A DNA stretch of 37,614 bases from Candidatus Dojkabacteria bacterium. Its GTDB lineage: Bacteria; Patescibacteriota; Dojkabacteria; SC72. The translations under genes were made by a program, and so were the position numbers. Under the pieces are notes generated by a model, which had not been told where the DNA came from, did no database searches, and saw only the letters and a program-made list of their open reading frames with translations. The DNA lies in contig JAQVKD010000006.1 in assembly GCA_028694805.1 (NCBI GenBank), positions 1 through 37,614 of the forward strand, in the 5' to 3' direction. Positions 8,889-18,719 of the stretch are shown here, piece after piece; position 1 is the stretch's first letter; each line of letters opens with the position of its first letter.

Positions 8889-9962
8889 TTACCAGTCTAC
8901 CGTATGATTTTTTAACTCTACCCTAAATTTCGCATATGGTTGATATATACTGTAATACTGCTTTAAAGGAAGATCTTTAGGATGACTGTAAGTAACCTTA
9001 GTACCCCCCAGGCTAACTTTAAAATCATTTACACCCTTCCATGGATTTTTAGCTGTACTTTGTAAGTCTTCAGGAAGCATTCCACCAAAAAGATCTAAAG
9101 TCTCAACCCCAAGTTCTTTACATAATTTAACTGTTTCCCAGAATAGTAAATATGTAACCCTTATATTCTTCTCTCTGAATCCTACATCACTACCTGCTTG
9201 ATATACATGCATATATTTGCCGAATCTACTGTTTTGCCATACAGCTATTGGTTTATCTTTATAGTAACCAACAACAAAATAGATCATTCCCTTATCTAAT
9301 TGATATTTAAACTCTTTAAGTAAAGCACTTGAACTATGTCCTCTGTACTGTTTTAATTGCATAGTTTGATTATAGAAATCTGAAAAAACTTCGAATACTG
9401 AATCGTCTTGAAAAATTTTTACTGAAATGTCAGTATTTTTCATAAGCTTGTTAATATTATTTCTAGTTGAACTACTCATATCATGTCTTAAATCCTCTTC
9501 GCTTTTACTTATATCAAAATATTGGGATATTAATGCATCTTGGGGATGCACTGGAGCACTTTGAGCATTAAATTCTAGAGACACTTTATCATATATCTCA
9601 TCATATTGAACTAACGGTGATAGACGAATAAAGAAGCAGTTATTTTCAACAGCAATAGACTTTAATTTATTAAAAATTTCTCTATATATTTCTTCTTTCT
9701 CTCCATCATTTAACCCAGATACAAGCATGGGATTATGCTTACACTCAAGATATTTCCCGAAAATCTTTATAGAATCTACATAGCCATCAATAACACCAAG
9801 AAATTGCTCATTATTAAAGACTAAATGTCTAAAAGTTTGTTTAAGAATACTTTGCAAATAGTTATACCTTGCGGAGCTCAAAAGAAATGAATATGTAGGT
9901 AATTGTAAAACATATTCATCCCATTGCTCATCTGAAATTGGTTCTTGAAATTGGATATTCAT
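8889..9962 (-). CDS. FemAB/FemX-like peptidoglycan bridge aminoacyltransferase
   Basis: SSSTRNNINKL, PIAVWQNSRFGKYMHVYQAGSD, LDLFGG, NPWKGVNDFKVSLGG. Confidence 0.88.
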   Translation of the reverse strand: MNIQFQEPISDEQWDEYVLQLPTYSFLLSSARYNYLQSILKQTFRHLVFNNEQFLGVIDGYVDSIKIFGKYLECKHNPMLVSGLNDGEKEEIYREIFNKLKSIAVENNCFFIRLSPLVQYDEIYDKVSLEFNAQSAPVHPQDALISQYFDISKSEEDLRHDMSSSTRNNINKLMKNTDISVKIFQDDSVFEVFSDFYNQTMQLKQYRGHSSSALLKEFKYQLDKGMIYFVVGYYKDKPIAVWQNSRFGKYMHVYQAGSDVGFREKNIRVTYLLFWETVKLCKELGVETLDLFGGMLPEDLQSTAKNPWKGVNDFKVSLGGTKVTYSHPKDLPLKQYYSIYQPYAKFRVELKNHTVDW

Positions 9963-9964
9963 AT

Positions 9965-11968
9965 TTATTTATACCCCGAATCTATTAACCATGACAAGAC
10001 ATTTTTAGAATATTTAAGAGAATCAAAGCTTAAACCTCCATCTTCAAAAAATATTACAAATGAATATTTAGGGTCATCATATGGATAGAAGCCGGCAATC
10101 CATGCATGCGTATGTTCATATTCACCATCTTCATTTAAAGCTCCAAATTCCGCAGTACCAGTTTTAAGAGCGATTTCCTCTCCTAAGTTTCTTAGTATAC
10201 TAGCACTACCTATATCACTATTTACAACAGACCACATTCCCTCTTTCACTATATCCAAGGCATCTTTAGATATGAAATCTGTATTTAGGGGAGTGTAAGA
10301 GATATCTTCTTCTACCCCATTTTCATCAACAGTTTTTTGCAAAAGATGTGGAGTGTATAGTGTGCCACCATTTGCTATTGCAGCAATCCAATTTACCATC
10401 TGAATTGGCGTAACCAAAGTTATTCCCTGCCCTATTACAGAGTTACACCCATCTCCTTCTGGATACCATATAGGATCTAACCAAGTAGCCCCATTCTCCG
10501 CTAAATATATCTTATTCTCTGGAGATGGTAATCTCCCAGCTGCCTCACCAGGAATATCAATACCAGTATACTGTCCTATACCAAAAGCTTCTAAATATGG
10601 CACTAAGGCCTCAATATCCCAATCCCTGATAGTCTCACAGAAATAGATATTTGAAGATCTTGCAATCGCTTGAACTACATTAAGTGGTCCATATGCATGA
10701 TTTTGGAATTCTTGAAATGTAGCTCCATTAGTAAATGTATAACCATATTTACTTATATATATTGTCGACTTATTTATAACTCCAGCATCAAGAGCAGCTG
10801 CTGCAACCAATGTTTTAAAAGTTGATCCAGGTGGGACCTGTGCTACTATTGGCCTATTAAGAAGTGGAACAGAATCATCGTTTAACAATTTATTATATTC
10901 ATCTTGCGAAATACCTCCTATAAATAGATTATTATCGTATCCAGGATAGGAGACCATACTTAAAATTTCACCATTATTAACATCTTCAACAATTAAGGCA
11001 GCACCAGTTGCACCATTCTCAGCAACAGCATCTTCCATTAACTCATACATTTTAGTTTGCACATCAAGATCTAATGTGAGATATAGACTTTTACCAGATA
11101 CTGAAGATGAAATAGTATAAGAATCTCCAGTTATAGAATGACCTAACGCATTTACCTCCGTAGCTTCTTCCCCATTTGTACCAGCAAGAATTTCATTATA
11201 ATACTTCTCTATTCCTATCTTTCCAACAGTATCATTACTCGAAACATACTCATAATTTTCGATGTCTTCAGCTGATGCCTGCCCTACATATCCTAAAATA
11301 TGAGCGAACTGTTCTGGATATATATAACTTCTTTTACTTTCGTCTTGAAGTTCTATACCTTCTAGCTCCTCTCCCTTTGCTTTGATATCTATAGACATAT
11401 CATTATTAATATCTTTAGCTATCAAGATATTTGAGAAATAAGGATCTGATTCGTAAATAGAAATAACTTTTTCATAAATACTAGAATATTCATCCTCCTC
11501 ATCTCCCGATTTCCATTTATCTCCCAATACCAATTCTAAAGTACCTGTAACTTCTTTTAATTTATCTTCATTTATCTCAAAACCGTTCTCTAAAAAAACA
11601 TCTACATTAATATATACGTTTATTGCAGGAATATTCTCAACCAATTTATTCCCATTTTTGTCGAAGATTACACCACGATATGCAGTAACAGATGTTCTCC
11701 TAATACTATTACTTTGCGATCTTGCGACCATTTCTGATCCATCTACTATCTGCAATTTGGCTAATGAGAAGAATAGTATAGAAAAAAGAATTAGAAAAAA
11801 TACTAGGATATAAAGAAAGTTCCATTCAGAGATCTTTTCTGATCCCCCGTTCTCTACGAGATTAAGAAGCTTCTGCTTTTTTGAGATTTTATCTATATGT
11901 AAACCAGACACATTTGGTTTTTTAATATTTTTCTTTGTAATCTTTTTATCAAAGGAGAGCTTTTTCAT
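9965..11968 (-). CDS. mrdA: Penicillin-binding protein 2-type transpeptidase
   Basis: N-terminal TM; PPGSTFKTL (SxxK), SSN, KTGTAEFG; sits directly downstream of mreBCD. Confidence 0.94.
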   Translation of the reverse strand: MKKLSFDKKITKKNIKKPNVSGLHIDKISKKQKLLNLVENGGSEKISEWNFLYILVFFLILFSILFFSLAKLQIVDGSEMVARSQSNSIRRTSVTAYRGVIFDKNGNKLVENIPAINVYINVDVFLENGFEINEDKLKEVTGTLELVLGDKWKSGDEEDEYSSIYEKVISIYESDPYFSNILIAKDINNDMSIDIKAKGEELEGIELQDESKRSYIYPEQFAHILGYVGQASAEDIENYEYVSSNDTVGKIGIEKYYNEILAGTNGEEATEVNALGHSITGDSYTISSSVSGKSLYLTLDLDVQTKMYELMEDAVAENGATGAALIVEDVNNGEILSMVSYPGYDNNLFIGGISQDEYNKLLNDDSVPLLNRPIVAQVPPGSTFKTLVAAAALDAGVINKSTIYISKYGYTFTNGATFQEFQNHAYGPLNVVQAIARSSNIYFCETIRDWDIEALVPYLEAFGIGQYTGIDIPGEAAGRLPSPENKIYLAENGATWLDPIWYPEGDGCNSVIGQGITLVTPIQMVNWIAAIANGGTLYTPHLLQKTVDENGVEEDISYTPLNTDFISKDALDIVKEGMWSVVNSDIGSASILRNLGEEIALKTGTAEFGALNEDGEYEHTHAWIAGFYPYDDPKYSFVIFFEDGGLSFDSLKYSKNVLSWLIDSGYK

Positions 11969-12453
11969 ATTAACAAATCTTTATTGGATCTAAAATTATC
12001 CATAATAATGTTAATAACCCATATTAATATTGCCGATATTAAAGATTTAATAATTGAAAATATGATAAATCCCCAGGTTAAAACTTCAAATGATCCGTTT
12101 TGTATAAGAGGATTTAAAAGAGATAAGAGAATATAAAAAACAAAAATACTTAAGAAATAAGGAAGGTATGATAAAACGAACTTTTTTCTAGGCATTAATA
12201 TAAATAAAAGGTATAGAGATACAACAGAAATTGATATGGATAATAAAGTAACTCCCAAAGCTCTGTGCAGCATGATATCCATTAAAATTGATAATATAGC
12301 AATTATTACTATCCATTTTCTCCAATCAATTTTATCCATAAGGATAAATACAACAATTATAAATACAGAAAATGAAAATAACGTTATAAAGAAGCTATTA
12401 AATGCTAATACAAAAAACATACCTAAAATTATTGCTAAAATCTTAATCAACAT
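11965..12453 (-). CDS. mreD: MreD-like membrane protein
   Basis: Small multi-TM protein between mreC and PBP2; call relies on position and hydrophobicity. Confidence 0.7.
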   Translation of the reverse strand: MLIKILAIILGMFFVLAFNSFFITLFSFSVFIIVVFILMDKIDWRKWIVIIAILSILMDIMLHRALGVTLLSISISVVSLYLLFILMPRKKFVLSYLPYFLSIFVFYILLSLLNPLIQNGSFEVLTWGFIIFSIIKSLISAILIWVINIIMDNFRSNKDLLI

Positions 12454-13267
12454 TTTCTATCCTTACAAAAACATTAACTAAATCATAGTAGTCAACTATT
12501 GGAGATACATATCCAGAACGGGTCGTTGTTGCAGGATCCTCTGATAAACCAACAACCTTACCTAAAATTAAATGTTCTCCAACCTTACTATCATTGACTA
12601 TAACAGTATCACCATTTTGTACATCACTATTCATACTAATATTCTCTATCTTAATTCCATCTGAAGATCCACTAGCAACTGCTTTACTTAAAATATTTTG
12701 AGATGAATCCCCTGCTGACTCAATATACACTTCTAAGAAGCTTGATTTAGATATTGGCAATCTAACTTTTGATGTATATTGACCAGCATCTATTATTATA
12801 CCTATGAAAGAATTTCCTATAACTACAATATCCCCTTTAACTATTCCATCGTCTAATCCCTTATTAATAATCATACTATCCGTCTCTATATGGTCCAAAA
12901 CCGATGCTTCAACATACGTATTTCCTTTATTAGCAAGATCTAATTGTTCCTTAAGGTCACCATTCTCTTTTCTTAGTTGCTGATACTCTATATTTTGTAT
13001 CTCATATTCAGCAATCTTTAATTTCATCTCATTAAACTCTGCTCTGAATTCTGATATTTCTGTTAGAGTACCAAAGAAATCTTTTATAGTATTGGCCGCA
13101 TTGGATGATGTTATATATATCGGATCACAAATATATCCAATCGTATTACTAATGTTTGTAAACCAACCTAATTTACCAAAGAAAGTAAATATCAAAGATA
13201 TTACAAAAATTATTGGGATAGATAACCAATTTTTACTATCTTTTTTATCATTACTCTCAAAAACCAT
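12443..13267 (-). CDS. mreC: Rod shape-determining protein MreC
   Basis: N-terminal TM, coiled coil, beta domain (VEASVLDHIETDSMIINKGLDDGIVKGDIVV). Confidence 0.9.
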   Translation of the reverse strand: MVFESNDKKDSKNWLSIPIIFVISLIFTFFGKLGWFTNISNTIGYICDPIYITSSNAANTIKDFFGTLTEISEFRAEFNEMKLKIAEYEIQNIEYQQLRKENGDLKEQLDLANKGNTYVEASVLDHIETDSMIINKGLDDGIVKGDIVVIGNSFIGIIIDAGQYTSKVRLPISKSSFLEVYIESAGDSSQNILSKAVASGSSDGIKIENISMNSDVQNGDTVIVNDSKVGEHLILGKVVGLSEDPATTTRSGYVSPIVDYYDLVNVFVRIENVD

Positions 13268-13279
13268 ATACTATAGATA

Positions 13280-14335
13280 TTAAACTAATTCTCTCCAAGA
13301 AGATTGAACTTTATCAAGAAGCTCTATATGGTCGAGCATTTGAGCAGTACCTCTAGCGACTGTTGAGATTGGATCATCAACAATATGTACAGGCATATTT
13401 AATTCTTCTTGCCAAAAAGCATCTAATCCTTGAATCAAAGCTCCACCACCGGCAAGGTGCAAACCAGAGGTAAGTAAATCTTTTACTAATTCTGGAGGAG
13501 TATCTTCAATAGCCTCTTTTACTGCTTCTGTAATTATTGAAAGAGAAGACATTATAGCTTCTCTTATTTCTACACTACTAATTTTTACAGATTTTGGTAG
13601 ACCACTCACAAGATCTCTACCTTGAAGTATAACCTCTTGTTCTTTTTTAAGTGGAATAGCTGAACCTATTGCAATTTTTACATCTTCAGCAGTTCTTTCT
13701 CCAATTAATATGTTATATTTATCCTTTACATAGTTAACAATATCTTGATTCATCTCATCACCAGCAATCTTTATTGTATTATCAATAACCATATCACCAA
13801 GTGACATTACTGCAATATCTGTGGTACCACCACCGACATCAACAATCATATTTCCAGAAGCCTCCTCTATAGCTAATCCAGCACCTATTGCTGCTGCCAT
13901 AGCCTCCTCTACAATGTAGACCTCTCGTGCTCCGGCAGTTTTAGATGCATCAATGACTGCTTGTCTTTCAACCTCTGTAACAGAAGAAGGTACACCCATG
14001 ATAACTCTTGGTCTTGGAAGCTTCCAATTATTATTAAAAACCTTATGCGTCTTCTGTATGAAGTGATGAATCATAGCCTGTGTAGTATCAAAATCAGAAA
14101 TAACTCCATCTCTAAGGGGTCTAACAGCAACAATATTAGCAGGAGTTCTCCCAATCATATTTCTAGCTTCACTACCAACAGCTAAAACTTTCTTACTACG
14201 TTTATCTATAGCAACAACAGATGGTTCAGATATAACTATTCCATAACCCCTAAGATAAACAATTGTATTGGCAGTACCTAAATCTATACCTAAATCATAT
14301 GTGAATATTTTCCAAAATGAATCCAAAATGTTCAT
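13280..14335 (-). CDS. mreB: MreB actin-like protein (start placed at MNILDSF, inside the track ORF)
   Basis: DLGIDLGTANTIVYLRGYGIVISEPSVVA, DVGGGTTDIAVMSLG, LAGGGALI. Confidence 0.97.
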   Translation of the reverse strand: MNILDSFWKIFTYDLGIDLGTANTIVYLRGYGIVISEPSVVAIDKRSKKVLAVGSEARNMIGRTPANIVAVRPLRDGVISDFDTTQAMIHHFIQKTHKVFNNNWKLPRPRVIMGVPSSVTEVERQAVIDASKTAGAREVYIVEEAMAAAIGAGLAIEEASGNMIVDVGGGTTDIAVMSLGDMVIDNTIKIAGDEMNQDIVNYVKDKYNILIGERTAEDVKIAIGSAIPLKKEQEVILQGRDLVSGLPKSVKISSVEIREAIMSSLSIITEAVKEAIEDTPPELVKDLLTSGLHLAGGGALIQGLDAFWQEELNMPVHIVDDPISTVARGTAQMLDHIELLDKVQSSWRELV

Positions 14336-14417
14336 ATTCGTATAATAGCATGTAGAATAAAACAATTCGAGGGCAATTTATACCCTACTAAAACAAAATT
14401 CGAACAAATGAATTATA

Positions 14418-14633
14418 CTAGACTTCCTGCTCCTTCCTGAGCTTTTTATAACACTTCATACAAACAGTAACGTTCATAACTTTTCCATCGACATCCAATC
14501 TAACTTTCTTTAGATTTGGTTTAAATGTTCTGTTTGTTTTAGGAGCTTTAAATCTCCATCCTTCAGAGTGTTTATGCTGGATATTTTTACCAGCTACAGT
14601 AGATTTTCCACATATATAACAGACTTTTGACAT
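14418..14633 (-). CDS. rpmB: 50S ribosomal protein L28
   Basis: MSKVCYICGKSTVAGKNIQHKHSEGWRFKAPKTNRTFKPNLKKV. Confidence 0.93.
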   Translation of the reverse strand: MSKVCYICGKSTVAGKNIQHKHSEGWRFKAPKTNRTFKPNLKKVRLDVDGKVMNVTVCMKCYKKLRKEQEV

Positions 14634-14712
14634 ATTTATAATTCTTTTAATTGATTGATAAATCGCAAGATGATATTATCAAAAAGATTCAATTTAATCA
14701 AGCTAAATAAAT

Positions 14713-15327
14713 ATGTTTTCAGATAATTTTCTATTTTGGGTTATCTTTGCAATACCTTCTATACTAATAGGCTCAACTGTACATGAGTATTTTCATGCTT
14801 GGGCAGCATACCAACTAGGAGACCCTACAGCTAAGGCGGAAGGGAGATTAACCCTTAATCCATTGGCTCATATAGATCCTATCGGGACAGTAATGATGAT
14901 CCTTTTTAAATTTGGTTGGAGTAAACCTGTACCAATTAATGAGTGGAATTTTAAACATAGGAGAAAGGATAAGGCTTTAACAGCAATAGCTGGGCCGGTA
15001 TCTAACCTACTATTAGCAGGATTAGCTGGTATACTATATCAGTTTCTACAAAACTATCAGCTTATAGCACTTTTTCTATATACATTTGCGACTATAAATA
15101 TATCCCTAGCTATTTTTAATATCATCCCAATACCTCCACTTGATGGTCATAAAGTAGTTAACGCATTTCTTCCTAGAAAAGTTTCTTACTGGTGGGAGAC
15201 TCTAGAAAAATACTCTTGGATATTAATTGTCCTTCTTTTAATTCCAGGCTCCCCATTATCGGCTATTATTTCTTCTTTTATAAATGCTGTATTATCAATA
15301 TTCTTAAAACTTTTTGGTTTCCTATAA
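14713..15327 (+). CDS. M50 site-2-type metalloprotease
   Basis: HEYFHAWAAYQLGDPTAK...GRLTLNPLAHIDPIGT; NIIPIPPLDGHKV. Confidence 0.93.
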   Translation: MFSDNFLFWVIFAIPSILIGSTVHEYFHAWAAYQLGDPTAKAEGRLTLNPLAHIDPIGTVMMILFKFGWSKPVPINEWNFKHRRKDKALTAIAGPVSNLLLAGLAGILYQFLQNYQLIALFLYTFATINISLAIFNIIPIPPLDGHKVVNAFLPRKVSYWWETLEKYSWILIVLLLIPGSPLSAIISSFINAVLSIFLKLFGFL

Positions 15328-15341
15328 CATACTATTATAAA

Positions 15342-15370
15342 TTGCTTACTATACATATTTAGGCTAGAAT
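15342..15370 (+). promoter_or_regulatory. Promoter TTGCTT-N17-TAGAAT for the downstream ncRNA
   Basis: TTGCTT 15342-15347, 17-bp spacer, TAGAAT 15365-15370; predicted TSS about 15376. Confidence 0.6.
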
Positions 15371-15375
15371 GTACT

Positions 15376-15520
15376 ATCCCTGATGGGAAAAAGAGGTTTC
15401 ATAGCTCCGTAATCAGAGCTTTGGGATTCTAAAATTGCTTAGTTTCATTGAAATTAAGTTGCAGAAACCCACTTCTTATAGATAGAGCTCTATGATTCCT
15501 CTCCTATCGGGGGTTTTCTT
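15376..15520 (+). ncRNA. Candidate 6S-like RNA
   Basis: CCCTGAT/ATCGGGG, GAGG/CCTC and TCATAG/CTATGA closing stem; internal bubble about 15405-15421 vs 15472-15487; apical stem TGGGATTCT/AGAAACCCA and CTTAGTTTC/GAAATTAAG; GGGGG-TTTTCTTTTTT 3' end. Confidence 0.5.
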
Positions 15521-15575
15521 TTTTAATACCCCTTTCTTGACTTTTAAATCGTTGATATAATAGACTTACGACTAT

Positions 15576-15652
15576 GCCGAAGTAGCTCAGTTGGTCAGAG
15601 CAATTGTTTTGTAAACAATAGGTCGAGAGTTCGAATCTCTCCTTCGGCTCCA
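15576..15652 (+). tRNA. tRNA-Thr (TGT), CCA encoded
   Basis: GCCGAAG/CTTCGGC acceptor, anticodon loop TTTGTAA, T-arm GTTCGAATC; preceded by extended -10 TGATATAAT. Confidence 0.95.
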
Positions 15653-15655
15653 TGT

Positions 15656-15741
15656 GCAGAGGTGGCGGAGTGGTCAAACGCATCGGTCTGTAAAACCGAC
15701 TCCTTCGGGATTCACTGGTCCAAATCCAGTCCTCTGCACCA
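15656..15741 (+). tRNA. tRNA-Tyr (GTA), long variable arm, CCA encoded
   Basis: GCAGAGG/CCTCTGC acceptor, loop CTGTAAA, class II variable arm CTCCTTCGGGATTC, ACCA end. Confidence 0.95.
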
Positions 15742-15817
15742 TACCCCTATTCTATTTGCTAATTATTAGATAGTGTGTAAAATAAAGTTATTATATATAA
15801 CTTTTCATCTATAAAAT

Positions 15818-16228
15818 ATGTCTGATACATATAATCGCTACTATGGACCAGGAAGTAATATCTGGCCAGCTTTTCGATATCTGAAGAGTAAAAAAGCAAC
15901 ATCACCAGCAAAAGCAATTTCTTTAGATCAAATAGAGTCCGAAGATTTCAAACAACTATTAAGATTAAATAGTCAGACCTCTTTTTGGATAGTTGTAACC
16001 CCAGAGGGTAGATATTGGGTAAGAACAGGTTTTTTATATATTTCATATGGACTTTTCGCAATTGTTTTTATAGGGATTGCATTATTAATGCTTTCAATAT
16101 TTGCTAAAATGGATCTTCCTGATAGTGGATTTTTCAATTTCAATTCAACTAAACAAGAGATAGAAGAACAAGCTGATGAAATTAAGCAAAATATAGAAGA
16201 AACCAAACAGAAAATTGATAATAATTAA
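15818..16228 (+). CDS. Hypothetical protein with one TM helix and charged coiled-coil tail
   Basis: Complete ORF, TM segment GLFAIVFIGIALLMLSIFA, no family recognised. Confidence 0.7.
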   Translation: MSDTYNRYYGPGSNIWPAFRYLKSKKATSPAKAISLDQIESEDFKQLLRLNSQTSFWIVVTPEGRYWVRTGFLYISYGLFAIVFIGIALLMLSIFAKMDLPDSGFFNFNSTKQEIEEQADEIKQNIEETKQKIDNN

Positions 16229-16276
16229 AAATCAAGAAGAACAGAATTACTTGTTATGATATAATCTCCATTAGAA

Positions 16277-16353
16277 GCTGGATTAGCTCAGTTGGTTAGA
16301 GCACATTCATGGTAAGAATGAGGTCCTGAGTTCGACTCTCAGATCCAGCTCCA
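16277..16353 (+). tRNA. tRNA-Thr (GGT), CCA encoded
   Basis: GCTGGAT/ATCCAGC acceptor, CATTC-ATGGTAA-GAATG anticodon arm, TCCA end. Confidence 0.94.
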
Positions 16354-16365
16354 GATATAAGATAT

Positions 16366-16394
16366 TTGACCAATCCCCTATTTCCCTATATAAT
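16366..16394 (+). promoter_or_regulatory. Promoter TTGACC-N17-TATAAT upstream of rpmG
   Basis: TTGACC 16366-16371, 17-bp spacer, TATAAT 16389-16394. Confidence 0.6.
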
Positions 16395-16438
16395 ACCCCT
16401 GTATATTTCCCATCGTATTAAATTGACTTCCAGATATA

Positions 16439-16603
16439 ATGGCAAAGGTTAAAAAAAATGTAATATTCTTAAAATGTTCTATCTGTGATAGTAGAAACTA
16501 TACATCTTACAAATCTAAGAATATGCAAGAAAAGGTTGAGAGAAAGAAATATTGTCCAAAATGTAATAAACATACTTTACATGTGGAAACAAAGATAAAG
16601 TAG
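16439..16603 (+). CDS. rpmG: 50S ribosomal protein L33 (four-Cys Zn form); absent from the ORF track
   Basis: [54 protein letters not shown]; upstream of tRNA-Trp and secE. Confidence 0.92.
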   Translation: MAKVKKNVIFLKCSICDSRNYTSYKSKNMQEKVERKKYCPKCNKHTLHVETKIK

Positions 16604-16638
16604 TAGCTCTTTTTAAATTAGGTTGAAACAAAAGTTAC

Positions 16639-16714
16639 GGGCCCATAGTTTCAACTGGTAAAACAGTGGTCTCCAAAACCATAGTTCTCTGTTCGAATCA
16701 GAGTGGGCCTGCCA
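16639..16714 (+). tRNA. tRNA-Trp (CCA anticodon), 3' CCA encoded
   Basis: GGGCCCA/TGGGCCT acceptor, GTGGT-CTCCAAA-ACCAT anticodon arm. Confidence 0.95.
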
Positions 16715-16726
16715 GGAATTAAAGAA

Positions 16727-16906
16727 ATGATACAAAAGATAATAAATGAATTAAAGAAAACAGAATGGCCTACTGGAAAAGAATTGATAGGCCTTACAAT
16801 ATATACCCTAGTTCTTTGTGGTATAATTGCCCTTGCTATAACAGGACTCGACGTGGTTTTCTTCGAAATCAGAGACTGGTATATTAATAATGTAAATATA
16901 TTTTAA
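16727..16906 (+). CDS. secE: Preprotein translocase subunit SecE
   Basis: MIQKIINELKKTEWPTGKELIGLTIYTLVLCGIIALAITGLDVVF; start moved from 16703 because that lies inside tRNA-Trp. Confidence 0.92.
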   Translation: MIQKIINELKKTEWPTGKELIGLTIYTLVLCGIIALAITGLDVVFFEIRDWYINNVNIF

Positions 16907-16911
16907 AAAAC

Positions 16912-17484
16912 ATGGCAGAAACTAAAAAAACAGAAACCAAGAAAAAGAAAGTTATTAATCCTAAAGCTAAGTGGTATGTATTAAACATACGAACTGGATA
17001 TGAGAACGCTATTAAAAAAGAATTACTACAAAGAATTGAAGCTTCAGGTCTTAAAGATAAGATTGTTGACATATTAGTACCTGTTCAAAAGAAAATTACT
17101 GTTAAGAAAGGCAAACAGAAGGTAGAAGAAGATAAGATATTCCCAGGATATATACTTGTTAAGATGGAACTAGATGAAGTTACATGGGAAATTATCAATA
17201 ACATAGATGGAATTAGAGGATTTGTAAGAACAGATAAGAAACCAAGACCGTTACCAGAAAGTGAAGTTAAAGCAATTATGCAATACATGGAGGTTGAACA
17301 ACCTTCATACCAATCATCTTTTAGTGTTGGTGAAGCAGTAAAGATTACTGAAGGTGCATTTGCGGACTTCATAGGTAGTGTACAAGAGATTGATTCTACT
17401 AAGGGTAAGATAAAAGTCCTCATCTCATTCTTAGGTAGAGAAGCTCCTGTAGAACTTGAGTTTTCACAAGTCTCTAAACTTTAA
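16912..17484 (+). CDS. nusG: Transcription antitermination factor NusG
   Basis: KWYVLNIRTGYENAIKKEL, FPGYILVKMELD, KOW region. Confidence 0.97.
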   Translation: MAETKKTETKKKKVINPKAKWYVLNIRTGYENAIKKELLQRIEASGLKDKIVDILVPVQKKITVKKGKQKVEEDKIFPGYILVKMELDEVTWEIINNIDGIRGFVRTDKKPRPLPESEVKAIMQYMEVEQPSYQSSFSVGEAVKITEGAFADFIGSVQEIDSTKGKIKVLISFLGREAPVELEFSQVSKL

Positions 17485-17505
17485 TATTTGATATAGTTAT
17501 TTGAA

Positions 17506-17931
17506 ATGGCAAAACCAATAAAAGCACAACTTAAAATTACAATTGCAGCAGGAAGAGCATCTATGGCACCTCCTATCGGACCTACATTAGCACCATACGG
17601 GATTAATGGACAGGATTTCTGTAATCAGTTTAATGAAAGAACACAACAGGACAATGGAATATTAACTCCTGTTATATTAACAATCTATGATGATAGATCT
17701 TTTGATTTCATACTAAAGACCCCACCTACTTCTGAATTGATAAGAAGAAAGATAAATATTAAGAAGGGTTCAAGTACACCAAACTTAAAAAAGGTTGGTA
17801 AACTCACAAAACAACAGATTATGGAAATCGTAGAGGTCAAAATACCTGATCTTAATACTACAGACCCAGAGGAAGCTGCAAAGATTGTAGCTGGTACAGC
17901 AAAACAGATGGGTGTAGAAACAGAACTTTAA
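17506..17931 (+). CDS. rplK: 50S ribosomal protein L11
   Basis: AGRASMAPPIGPTLAPYGINGQDFCNQFNERT. Confidence 0.98.
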   Translation: MAKPIKAQLKITIAAGRASMAPPIGPTLAPYGINGQDFCNQFNERTQQDNGILTPVILTIYDDRSFDFILKTPPTSELIRRKINIKKGSSTPNLKKVGKLTKQQIMEIVEVKIPDLNTTDPEEAAKIVAGTAKQMGVETEL

Positions 17932-17948
17932 CTTATATATAGATTCAA

Positions 17949-18635
17949 ATGAAAAGAGGTAAAAAATATAAAAATAGCATAAAGAATTACGATACAAAAG
18001 AGGTTTTTAACTTAAAGGACGGTATAGAAGAGGTCAAAAAACTCTCTTACAGTAAATTTAATGGTACTTTAGAAGTACATGCAGATATCATAGTTCCTAA
18101 GGATAGAGATCCTAAATCTATAAAGGGAGCATATACTCTACCCCATTCTACTGGTAATAATGATGTTAAGATTGCTGTATTTTGTACACCAGAATTAGAA
18201 AAGGATGCTAAAGAGGCAGGTGCAGATATTGTTGGTTTAGATAAACTTACAAAGGATGTCAAAGCTGGAAAGATTGAGTTTGATATAGCCATAGCATCAC
18301 CTTCTGTTATGCCTAAGATTGCAGTTTTAGGTAGAGAATTAGGTCCTAAGGGATTAATGCCAAATCCTAAGAATGGTACAGTTACTGACGATTTTACAAG
18401 TGCTATAAAGGAGTATAAACAGGGTAAAATGACATTCGCTTGTGATGAGAGTGGTGTTATACATCTAAATGCCGGGAAGTTAGATATGAGCACAGAAGAA
18501 TTAATAGAGAATGTAGAAGCATGTATTAAGGCTATAGAAGATACTCTTGGTAAGAACTATGCACAAGCTATTAAAAAATTACATTTAGCCCCTACAATGG
18601 GTGCTAGTGTAAAGATTGGGTATAACGAAGAGTAA
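17949..18635 (+). CDS. rplA: 50S ribosomal protein L1
   Basis: GRELGPKGLMPNPKNGTVTDD. Confidence 0.98.
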   Translation: MKRGKKYKNSIKNYDTKEVFNLKDGIEEVKKLSYSKFNGTLEVHADIIVPKDRDPKSIKGAYTLPHSTGNNDVKIAVFCTPELEKDAKEAGADIVGLDKLTKDVKAGKIEFDIAIASPSVMPKIAVLGRELGPKGLMPNPKNGTVTDDFTSAIKEYKQGKMTFACDESGVIHLNAGKLDMSTEELIENVEACIKAIEDTLGKNYAQAIKKLHLAPTMGASVKIGYNEE

Positions 18636-18638
18636 TTC

Positions 18639-18667
18639 TTGACGATAATGGTTAAACAATATATAAT
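18639..18667 (+). promoter_or_regulatory. rplJL promoter TTGACG-N17-TATAAT
   Basis: TTGACG 18639-18644, 17-bp spacer, TATAAT 18662-18667. Confidence 0.65.
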
Positions 18668-18680
18668 CACTCCAGTATTA

Positions 18681-18719
18681 GCCTGAGAAATGTAGTATAA
18701 AAATAAATCTACATGAGGC
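18681..18719 (+). ncRNA. L10 leader hairpin with kink-turn-like motif
   Basis: GCC-TGA-GA-A-ATGTAG ... CTACAT-GA-GGC: C-helix, 3-nt bulge, tandem GA/GA, second helix; between promoter and rplJ. Confidence 0.65.

Noticed and set aside
15784-15804. AAAGTTAT-TATAT-ATAACTTT inverted repeat before ORF 15818
   Set aside because: AT-only hairpin in an AT-rich gap; could be an operator but chance is too likely to list as a finding.
16703-16726. GTG start for secE at 16703
   Set aside because: Lies inside the tRNA-Trp acceptor stem; ATG at 16727 gives a normal SecE.
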